Below are positions 44,433 through 55,000 of a DNA stretch of 64,000 nucleotides, one piece after another; position 1 is the first letter of the stretch; the number at the start of each line of letters is the position of its first letter. Made by a program: the position numbers and the translations under genes. The notes under the pieces are model-generated. The model was not told the origin of the DNA, did not search any database, and worked only from the letters and a program-made list of their open reading frames with translations. Location: positions 2,837,911 to 2,901,910 of the forward strand of contig RPFO01000065.1 in the NCBI GenBank assembly GCA_009746045.1, written 5' to 3'. The stretch is from Mesostigma viride. Its lineage: Eukaryota > Streptophyta > Mesostigmatophyceae > Mesostigmatales > Mesostigmataceae.

Positions 44433-45760
44433 CGTTCTACACAATTCGCAACAAAATCCCTTGGTCACGCACCCATAACGATCAGATCAGGGTCAGCTAA
44501 ACCTAGCCTCCACGAAGACCACCGATCACGGCTTCTGGTTTATTAGCAAAAAAAGTTGCGACCGCTAGAATAGTACCTCCTATCTGACAGCCTGAAATAA
44601 CAGCACGTGTTTATTGGCGATCAGCAAACGATCCAGCTACTATAGCCGCTCCGGCCGCGGGCAAGGGCACGTACTCTCTGATCTATGGCGGGCTTCCAAC
44701 GCGCATCCCGCGTACATGTATTCCTTTTAGCGTTCCATAATCCAGGTCACGCAGCGTCATCACGACGCAGGCCACCAGCAGGTTCGGTACAGTAGTAACC
44801 ATGTAGAATATTTCTATGCCCAGCTGGCGCACACCAAAATGCCATTTTGGGCGGAATGCTGTGAGAAAACTACCACCAGGTAGATCACGTAGGGGCACTG
44901 GCTCCAAATGTAGCGCATGTTGGCCTGGTGTGTTTCGATGAATCCTGTAAGATACTTACAGCCCAAGTTCAGTTCAGTTCAGTTGTTTCCCACGCGGCAC
45001 AAGCATAGCCCAAGTACAGCCGTAGAGACAGCCCAAGTACAGCCAGCAAATTTACATAATTATGCTCACAACAGGCTCACAACCGCTTCACTGTTGTCAA
45101 GATCAGGCATGCTCCCCTGGCACTAGGAAAGCGTACAGGAAAACGACACCTGTGATGTTGGCCGGTTCTAGGAAAAACTAGGCGCCACGCCAGCCAAAGT
45201 CTGCCTACTGTAGTCGTTCGGATTTCAAACGCAGACATTTTCCGTACGTGCTGGCATAATTGGCAAATGCCCGCGCAGTAATCTGCAGTAATTATGTTAC
45301 TGACGCCAGTAGAGGTTCTGTACGGCGCGGCCGCGGTTCTTGTGCCCACTTCTTGGCGCGGGAAAAAAAGAAAAAACTCCACCCCGACTCCACTTCGTGG
45401 CATGGCGAGTGTGCCCAACTTCCAGTGTGGTACTTGGCAAACCACGTCCTCGGGGAAATTGAACAGAACTGAACTGTCAACTGTCGTCGACTGCCAACTG
45501 ATAGCCCATACTGTAGCTCAGAAAGAGCGCGGCTGACGCATAATTATGCATTCGGACCTATCTGGCTTCCGTGCCGGCGGGTATACTGTAGCGAGGCTCC
45601 GTTTTAGCCACTGACATCTTGATACCCTAGGCTCAACAGGGGGCCGGGTAACCGTATTGGATATATTTGGAATAAACGTACACCTATTTATCTGGAATTA
45701 TGCATCTGGACCTGATCTAGTGGATACAACTGACTCTATAGTCGTGTACAACGAATCTCT

Positions 45761-45848
45761 GCCCGTGTTGTTGTTGTTGGTGTTGTTGGTGTTGTTGGTG
45801 TTGTTGGTGTTGTTGGTGTTGTTGGTGTTGTTGGTGTTGTTGGTGTTC
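45761..45848. repeat. 9-bp microsatellite-like array (ttggtgttg)n
   Basis: About nine copies. Another TTG array lies at 62109-62137, on the other side of the Helitron-like element. Confidence 0.9.
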
Positions 45849-46136
45849 CACCGTCCAGTGTTCCACGTCCAGTGTTGTTGTTCCACCGTCGTGAAATTTG
45901 TTCCACCGCGCCTGGCCGCCCCCACCCACCGCCGGTGGCTTGCGCCACCTTTACCCTTGTCAACCCGTCGCCCCTCGGGTTGGGGACAACGCCTCCACCA
46001 TCCCTGCTGCTCCGCCCCCGAACCCCCGCTACTTGGCAGATTCTGTGCCTCAACGGCTTTTTGTGCCTCAACGGCGAGTACCAGCACAGCCGTACACTCC
46101 CGCTTACACAGCCCGCCCACTAGCAAGACAGCCGAA

Positions 46137-46460
46137 CCTGTACGGCCGGCCACAGCCTGTGATCCCCTGGATTACGCCACGATTCCATGCAAACTCATGG
46201 TGCCGGACGGTTTGTTGACAGATTCCGTGCACTGAAATGCACGTGGCGGCTGCCCATATACCAACCTACGACGATCGTCGTAGGTTGGTCCATGGGCAGC
46301 CGCCACGTGCAGGGGAATAACTTCACCCGAACCTGTCCGGCCGGCCACAGCCTGTGATTACGACACGATTCCATGCATATTCATTGTGCCGGACGGTTTG
46401 TTGACAGATTCCGTGCTCTGAAATGCACGTGGCGGCTGCCCATAAACCACGTGCAGGGAA
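46137..46460. repeat. Duplicated 110-bp block with a 72-bp palindrome
   Basis: The palindrome spans 46239-46310. A 28-bp perfect core at 46261-46288 is flanked by two 3-bp mismatches and then 19-bp perfect arms (gcacgtggcggctgcccat and its complement). The preceding block (ggccggccacagcctgtgat ... tttgttgacagattccgtgc) is repeated at 46333-46432, followed by a collapsed hairpin with only the outer arms (46426-46452). Confidence 0.9.
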
Positions 46461-46976
46461 ATAACTTCAGCATGACGTATGATTTGTAGGGATCTTCCCA
46501 GACTGCGCGCCAGATGGCAAACCATGAATGTTGCTAATATATATTCGATTGTCTTCGCCAAGTGGCACTTGCTAAACATTTTGGGTCTACATTCCCAAAC
46601 ACGGACAAGTGTGCGATTGCCACTTGGAGGTCGTGTGTTTGCGTGTGAAACTGACCCTCGAATCTTAGATTCTTCAACAAACTATAAAAGCAGCCCAACT
46701 TTTCATTCCAAGTACCCGCATTCCAAGCACCCCACCAACAACAACCGATTCCAAGTACCCCACCAACAATCACCACCTCCACCCCGATTCCAAGTACCCC
46801 AAGGTATTACTTCCAAGTCGCATGCCTTATTCATATTCCATTTGTAGGCCGGTGGACAGGTGTATTTCCTACATCATCCGCTTTTACATTTTGCATTTTG
46901 ATGTGTGCTTAACTAACTTGTTTGCCTTTTGTTGTGTTTGTTTTGGTTGCATCAATATTCTTGTTTCACAGGTCCC

Positions 46977-48465
46977 ATGGCGACACCGGCATCGCAGATC
47001 TACCGGCTCGCTGGCAAGATCATGCACGTCGGCATGTATACTCCCCCCTCAGGCCGCAACTTGCACGCATACCACATCATCGTTGTGGACAAAAACGGGA
47101 AGGCCCACACCGTCATTGCCAACGTGGATGACTTTCGTCGCCAGAACGGGCTGGACGTTGGCAAGGAGACCTTCCCCGTGGGCCAGCATGCTCAGTTTGT
47201 GACCAACACGCGGACACCATGTACTTGGAGTGCTTCTGGGTAGGTAGCAATCCCAAATCGCATTCCTTGTTCTTCATATACAGCTTGTGCATCACTATCT
47301 CAAGGAGACGACCAACATATATCTATTTCTTTGCCTTCTTGACTAACTTATTCTCGTTATTGTGTGCATTGTTGTTCTTGGGCGCAGGTTTACACTCCAC
47401 TTGCGGAATGGCAACAACATGCGTCTGGTTGACACGCCCATCGATGGAGGCAACTTCACGATGCCGTTCGACTTCACGCCGTTCAAAGCGCTGGAAAAGA
47501 AGATCCCGGTCGCCAATGGCCACGTTAAGGCCTCCGTGGATGTCTTTGGTCTGGTGAACGCCATTTACCGACCGAAGGCATCGGCCAAGACGTCGCGGAC
47601 ACGCATCATCCTTGCGGACTCTTCCACGGCTGCGACGGCCGCCACCATTTCGGTCATGCTGTTCGACGACGCCCAACAGGCGGTGGTCGACAACGCGCAC
47701 GCAGGCGCCACGCTGGTCATCGCCATCAAAGGCGCCAAGCTCGGGTATTACCAGGGGAATGTGACCCTGGCTGCGGGAAACACCGCTTACGTCACCACCA
47801 GCGACGTGGTGGGCGGCGACGCAGCAACTTTGAAGGCCGATGCCCTCAAAGATGACAAGTACAAAGGAATCGCCATCGTCGACGAATCTCCGGTCATGTC
47901 GTTGGTGGACATCAGCGCCAAGGCGTGGAGCGACCTCAAAGCGGGCTCCTTTTCTGCGACGTGCGAGGCTCAGCTCACCCCCGCCGAGCACTATAATGAC
48001 CCAAAGCGGTGCATTTACTATGGCTGTGTGCAAAAGGCGCGGTCGTCAAACCGCACGTGTCGCAAGGCCCTCGTCGACGGGGTGTGCACTGACCACCCCG
48101 GGGTACACCAGAAGGGCAGCCCGTTTTTCCACGGGGGATGCTACATTCGAGATCCCAACCACTTCATCAAGGTGTCCCTGTTCACGGACGGAGTGTCGTC
48201 CATGCTTCGCGACCCGCCCGTCACGCCAACCGAGTGGCTTGACATGGACCCGAAGGAGCGCGCCCAGCTGTGGGAAAACTTCTTTTCGTCCAACCGATGG
48301 ACGAACCTCCACCTGCGTGTCCGCCCGGCGCAGTTCGCGTCCGCCGCCCCCGGGTCCAAGGAAGGGCCCCAGTACCTCCTGGTCGCGAAGGACTACTTCT
48401 TCCCTGATCTCGACAAGCAGGCCCAGGACATCAAGTGGGATGATTTTGATTGGTCCTCTGTTTGA
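46977..48465 (+). CDS. RPA70-like single-strand DNA-binding protein encoded by the Helitron-like element
   Basis: Two exons, 46977-47239 and 47388-48465 (phase 2), encode 446 residues. The start MATPASQIYRLAGKIMHVGM sits 6 bp after a likely 5' UTR splice acceptor. The protein looks like a chain of OB folds of replication protein A large subunit: an N-terminal fold with YHIIVVDKNGKAHTVIAN, then VDVFGLVNAIYRP with RTRIILADSS and ISVMLFDDAQQAVV, typical of RPA DBD-A/B. A cysteine cluster like the DBD-C zinc ribbon follows: CIYYGC, RTCRKALVDGVCTDH and GGCYIRD. RPA-like genes are known passengers of autonomous Helitrons in plants and other eukaryotes. The gene points towards the RepHel gene, whose stop is 584 bp away. 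Its probable role is to coat single strands during rolling-circle transposition. The frame is intact. Confidence 0.75.
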
Positions 48466-49049
48466 TTTAGCATCGCAGGCACCCCGACGCGTGCACTACA
48501 GTTAGGTCTTTTGCATCCATAATGGATGCTCCATTGCCTTGTGAGTTGTTTTTGGCTGCACCTGTAGCCTGCCTTGTTGGCCATATGAGAGGAATGGGTG
48601 TCTCACCTCTCCTTGCTATGTAGCTCGCATAGACTTTTTTTGCTTTTGCTTTGCAGTCGCTGTCACGTGTCTATTAATGGGTTAATGAATAAATGATTGA
48701 ATGCGTACATTGGCATTTAGCAGACCATTGTTACATTAATGATGTATTGTTATGCTCTATGCCACCCCAATTGAAACACGAGTTAAATTAATTAATTAAT
48801 GGGAGGATGTCCTTATTAAATCATATGTTGTCTCCTTGAAAAATATACAATCATATATACAAGCATTAGAAATAGTACACAATGAGGCATTATAATTAAT
48901 TAATATACAATCACACATATAAAAAATAAAAAATATATACATTATAAATACAATTAAATATATATACATCAAAATCAATGAATATTATATACATAAAAAA
49001 TCAATGAATATATATACAGTATAAATATAAATATAAATATATACAAGTA
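48466..49049. other. AT-rich spacer between convergent element genes
   Basis: Holds the 3' ends of the RPA-like and RepHel transcripts. From about 48780 it is very AT-rich, with ttaattaatt and runs of atataaatata. aataaa-like sequences suitable for polyadenylation occur on both strands. No gene is seen. Confidence 0.55.
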
Positions 49050-52000
49050 TCACTCATCAATGGTCACGCGGTACAAGCATGCCACTGTGCTCTTTGCCAA
49101 GCTCACGAGGTCCATTCTCCCACCATATGGATATTGTTTGGGACAGTTGGGGTGGGCGTGCGCCTTGTAGGGGTCAACCTCCTCCCAATCATCATCACCA
49201 TTAAACCTACGGAGATACACAAAGTGGTTGGGACGATACTCAAGAACCCCGTACAAGTGTGCTACGATTGCAACCGGCCGGCAAGCGCGACCCACCCAGA
49301 TGGACATCCGGAAGGTGGTCGGTAGCCCTTCACCGGCGTAATTACGAACAGGCAAAGCGACCGTATTGCCATGTACATTCCCAAACACCAGCACACGGGG
49401 CACGTTATCAAAGTAACGCAAAGGTGTGCAACCGACGCAGCCACAGTTATATGGACAAGGGGCGTGGTCGGGCCGGCGTGTACAGGCTATGATCATGCGT
49501 TCTTTGATATCTATGTTTTCACCCAATTCCAACGCTATGGATATTGGGTGCACTAATTCTCCGTCAGTACCAAAAGGTTGGCGGCACATGAAATCGCCTT
49601 GGCGCAATCGCGCATACTTGAATCGCTGCATGAAATGGTATAGGTTATGGCGCGCGTCTCCAACCGCATGGTTAGCGCGGTCTGCCGTGGCATCTAATGG
49701 TGTACGTAAGAGGCGCCTCGCAGCGTTCATGTCAGAAACATTGCCAAAAGCATGCGCATGGATGTACTCAACCATGCGCACACCGATGGCACACGAGGCT
49801 CTATGCCTGTCATTCAGGCGATTGCACTGCAGTACATCTAATAACACAAGCGTGCCAACTAGAAGTGTTAAGGCCACGCTATCATAGAAAAGATGCCATG
49901 CGGCATCGACATGGCAACTATTTCCGACCCAATCAGCCATGAGAAGACGTCGCATGGGCAACGGCCCTGAGCGAAAGCGTCCTACTAAGCCTGAGAAGTC
50001 GTTGCAATGGGCCGTACTTGGAGTTGACTCGGCCCGCGCTGGAGTGTACACCCATGACGCGGGTGGGTTAGGAACGCAAAAATCATCTGTATCGTGCACG
50101 TGGTCGTCACCCACCGCTTGCGCGGCCTGGCGTGAGTCATGTGATGACCTCGGAACTGCGGATACAACGTAACAGCACGCAATGGTGTCCCACGCCAAGT
50201 GCTGCATGTCTTTTGCAGAACAAGGCAAGACGCAGTCATTGCGCTTGTTGCCGTCCACCAGTGCCCACGGGGTATCCACGCCGGCCCGACGTAGCAGTTG
50301 AAAATGGGCCCCGCCGGACCTACGCAACACCCCGCTGAGCCACGCATTCACGCGAACCTGTTCACGCGCGTCGCCGACCGAGACGACCATTTGTAGAGAT
50401 TCTGGCAACCCTGGCGATGCGTTGCGCCCCCGATCCAAATGCATCTGCCAAATGCCACCGAATGCAAGGAACGGGGGCACTTCCGGAAGATACACCTTTT
50501 GTTTGCAGTTGGACCTGGCAGTGCAATCAACCTCAGGGCACCTTACAACCTTAAACTCCTGGTACGCAGATGCCATATGCGCAGCCAAGGTTGTGTGATC
50601 GTCGCGGTCATAAAGCATCAATGGCAGCGTAACGGCGCCAAAGTCAAAGAACGGTGGGACATGGCACGAACGCTCCCCAAGCCGTGGATGGCCTCGAGAC
50701 ACGTACCCCATCATGTGCTCCACGTCCTCTAGGGCGCATTGCATGGACCCCGCTTGACGAGCCATCGTTGGATCAAGGAGCTTGCGCAGTTTCTCCCTCG
50801 CCGCCGTCATCCCAATGCCGTCCTCGCGCGCGGCGGCGGCCATCGCGTTGAACAGCTCGACCCCGATTTTGCATGCCGCACCGTGGGCAACACCCGCCGG
50901 ACGCGACAGCAAAGAACGCAGCCCGGAGCGCGTGGCAGTTTGCGTTGCAAGCAATAGCACGTACAAAAACTCAAGGGCAGCGTCGTAGTGGCAGCTATTG
51001 CGCGCCCACGTGAACGTGACTTGGCGGCCTACAGGCAGCAGCAAATCGCCGCACGCACCCACCAGGTCCTCGAAAATGGCGCAGTCCTTGCACCCGCACG
51101 AACTCGCTGCGCCATCATCGCCAGGCCGCGCGGCAGACGTGGTCCGTGCACCGGTTGTTTGCCGCGAGCTGTTCGGACGCGATGCAGCTGCAACGTCCCG
51201 TGGCGCGCCAGTCGCCGTTTGTTGGTCGCCCCTTGTCCGCGAATCATCTTGCGTGGCGACCGGTGTCGCCGGAACCGCTGCCGCCGCACTTTTGGCCGCG
51301 GACTCCGCAAGGCCTCTCGCCCGCATTTCCGCGTCCAGATCGCGTAGGTTCTTCTTTAACTCGACTAGGTGAGACATGTCGAGCACCGGCGCGCCGATCG
51401 ATAGTTGCGACCCCCAGCTGACCTGAGACGACGCGACATCGCTGCGCGCGTCGACCTGCAGAAAGCCATGTGAGGGCGACACGCAAAAACGGCACATCGG
51501 CGAGATGGCTAAGTTGTCCGACATGCATGCAATATCAAATTCATAAAGCATGAAGGAAACACGGAACCGCATGCAAGACTCGACACGTACCATCCTATCG
51601 CTCCCAAGGTCAAGGTTGTCCCAAACGCTTGAACCCACGGAATCGCGATTGCCCTCGCTGCCACCAGGCGATGCGCCGCCCCACACGGAAGATGCCTGCG
51701 TCACCGTGATGTCCACGCAATCGCCACCACGCAGCAGACAAAAATTAGAGCCCCAATAATGCAAGATCTGAAACACAATACCACAGCACGCAACACATCC
51801 AAATGCTGCTATCGTACCTCGTCGTCATCCGCCACGCTCACGTCGGATCCCGATGGCCACTCAGGCTCAGACCCGAGTTCCTCGTCAGACCCGCTGCACG
51901 TATTCCCAAAGTCGTCGTCATTCACAAAGTCCTCTGGATATTTATCCCTCATGAACCTTCCCCACATCGGTTCCTCGTAGTCCATGAACCACTCCCTTTC

Positions 52001-55000
52001 ACGCACCGCCTCGTCCAACCCATCGTGACAGTGATCAGTGGCCAAGCCGCCCTGCGGCGGCAAGACTCCATCGTCATCACCGTCTTCCCCATACGTCTTG
52101 TAGTCGTCAACCACGTCACCGTCACCCTCCTCGCCCTCCACCACAGCATCCACCTCCCTCTGGGCGTACAGCTCCTGCAACTCTGCAAACAACGGGTCCG
52201 GCATGTCACCTTGTTTGAACAGCTTTGCCCCTTCCAAGATGGTGCGGTGCACAACGTTCGGGCTACAGCCAACCCCATCCAACTCGTGCGCGAACAGCCC
52301 GCGAATCAAATCCTTGCCACCGACGCGGCTCAGCGCCGTGTACAACATGCCGTGGCTAAACATGTCCGTGCGCAAGTCCAGCCCAACACGTTGTAGAGTC
52401 TGCCCCTGGCACTTGTGCACGGTAACACCGTATGCGAGCTGCACAACGATCCACAGACACGAATCACACGAGCACACGCACGATTTAAGTTAAGAACAAA
52501 TTTTGGGCACAGAAAATTAAAAACGCAGTGGCAAAGCAAACAAAATACTTAGCTTGCACGTACCTCTAGTGGGAACATCCTCCGTCGCACCGGGTAGCCC
52601 TTCATGAAGAAGTTGATGCGTGGGATGAGGTGCTCCTTCTCATCCAAGGTATGCACGACCATAAACTTGTCCGTCGCCCCTTTGATCACGACCCGCGTGC
52701 CGTTCAAGAGGCCATCCTTGTGCGACAAATTCCGTGTAATAATGGCGATGGCGTTCTTCTTCCACTTGAGCTCATGCTGGGGCACGCCGCTCTCCCACGC
52801 GTCGTTCAGGAACTCTTGCGGGATGCGCGCCTTGTTGTGGGGATCATTGGTGGAGTCGTGCTTCTCGCGGTGTGCGTCTCCCCAGGCAGCCTTGCCAATA
52901 CCGCTGCGTTGATGGCGTGCCGCGCGGCATTCGTGCCCGTCACGATTGATGAGCGCATGCACGCACCAGTATCGTTGACGTCCGGGAACGTGAACTCGAT
53001 GAGCTCATCCACGTCCGCCACCTTCTCGACCATCTTCAACGGCACCATTGCCTCCAACCGGCCCGTCTTCTTGTTCTCAACCTTGATGCGCCGCATCCGA
53101 TCCGTGCCCACGTCCAACAACATCTGACTGTAAACCTCCTCATTGCAACGAAAGTTGCGAGTCAAGGCGAGCTTCCTGACGCCCACCCACAGGTCCGAAC
53201 GCACCACGCTCGCCGCGCACGCCCGCGTGCTGTCCCCCACAGGCGGAGCCACTTGGCGGAAGTCCCCAGCAAACACCATCACCTTCCCACCAAAGGGCTC
53301 ATCCTTGGAGCCTAACAGGTCCCGCAACAGCGCGTCCAACAACTGCAAGTGCACCTTGTGGACCATGCTGATCTCATCGTAGATGATGACGTCCGCATCA
53401 ATCAGCACTTTTGCTTTGGCGGAACCGAAGCGCACCCCGCACCCGGCTTCCGTGTCCAGCTCCAGCGGAAACCCTGCAAAGTGGTGCGACGTGCGACCCC
53501 CCCGCACCTGCGTCGCCGCCACGCCCGTGAACGCCATCGCCACCACATTGCGCCCCTCGTGATTGCACTGCTGCACAACCGCGTTCAGCACGCGCGTCTT
53601 CCCTGTACCCGCTGGACCGTCCACAAAAAAACGCCGGTGCGAGATCTCCCCTCTTACAGCATGCATGATGGTCTGAAACGAGAGGGTTTGTTCCATGGAA
53701 AAGTCGCCCACAAACGCCCGCGGCCCGCGGTGCGGTCGTGGCTGCTCGAACGCGAACACGTCCTCCCCCGCGTCACGCCGCGCCTTGAGCTGCGGGTCCA
53801 ACGCCCACACGTCCACGCCCCGATCGCACAACCGCTTGTCCAAATAATCCATCAAGCGCGCCAGTGCGCGCTGTCGGTCCGCAAATGTGATTCCTTCCGG
53901 CCGCGCCGCATCCCCGCAACGCTTGGCGTACTCGTTGTCGACGTAATCAACGCACATGTCGTCGCGGAACTTCCAAAGCTGTTCGGGTGTCGCCATGTTT
54001 TGCAGAAGCAGCACGCAGAACAATCGTCGCAACGAAGGTGGCGCGCTCTTCCTTTCCACCGCTTGGCGCATGGCCTCCACCGCCTCGTTATCATCCTCCA
54101 GCAAATGTAACCGCTGGCATGCCTCCTCATACGTCAGCACCTCGCCATCCACCGTGCACAAGTCCTGCCACGACCGGCCCGCGCGCTTCAACAACAACGT
54201 GCGCAGAAAAAATAACTGCGGCTTCCTCAGGTCCGCGATGTAGATGCGCGCGTAATGCCGCTTCTTGCGCAGCTTCAAGTAGTAGCGTGGCGGGGGCGGC
54301 GGGTCTCCTGACTCGCTCTCCGTGTCGGCACGCTGGGTGTCCACGACGCAGAAGATGACCTGCAGTGCAGTCATCGTTCGCACAATTGTTAGCACACCGT
54401 TAGCAGACCCCCGCGGTTCACACATGCGCACAAATAACAACCTATCCAATCAAGCATAAACAAAGTCGTTGCTCGCCATACAACACCCTAAACAAATTCG
54501 TACCTCGCCATTAGCATTCCTTAGCGCGTCCTTTGGCACTTTGATCTCCTTGCCCTTTCTCCTCGCATCCTGCCATGTGTGCGTACACACGTACGGCCAC
54601 ACGGACAGAATAGAAGAAAACACAAACATCATACAAACCATGCAACCCACCATAGCTTCCGCACCGCAAGGGTGGTGAAAAAAATTCAGCATAGCTTCCC
54701 CACCACAAGGGTGTTAAAAAAAATTCAGCATAGCTTCCACAACGCGAGGGTGGTGAAAAAAATTCAGCATAGCTTCCGCACCCCAAGGGTGGTGAACAAA
54801 ATTTTAGCATAGCTTCCGCACCCCAAGCGTGGTGAAAAAAATTCAGCACAGCTTCCGCACCACAAGGGTGGTAAAAAAAATTCACCATAGCTTCCGCACC
54901 CCAAGGGTGGTGAAGAAAATTTCAGCATAGCTTCCGCACCTCAAGAGTGGTGAAAAAAATTCAGCATAGCTCCCGCACCGCAAGGGTGGTGAAAAAAATT

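Larger units (their letters stand above)
44433..46976. other. Non-coding stretch at the left side of the Helitron-like element
   Basis: No secure gene. 44907-44690 (-) is a short hydrophobic frame (GIEIFYMVTTVPNLLVACV) without family support. Around 44955-44985 and 45455-45490 lie inverted repeats of cagttcagtt-type sequence, similar to sequence inside the CACTA element at 23.13 kb, so a degraded 540-bp element may sit here. An intron probably lies in the 5' UTR of the RPA-like gene (46804-46971, aag|gtatta to ttcacag|g). The left end of the Helitron-like element should be in this stretch, but I could not fix it. Confidence 0.4.

Noticed and set aside
44683-44907. Hydrophobic 74-codon minus-strand frame
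   Set aside because: No family resemblance, no splice context that fits, and it lies between a gene fragment and mobile DNA.
47323-48033. 236-codon minus-strand frame opposite the RPA-like gene
   Set aside because: The plus-strand product has OB-fold and zinc-ribbon features and correct splicing; the reverse frame is a shadow.
48490-48510. cactacagttagg as a possible left CACTA end matching 61921
   Set aside because: It matches the right terminus only in the first seven bases and the flanks show no duplication; a much better left end exists at 61443.
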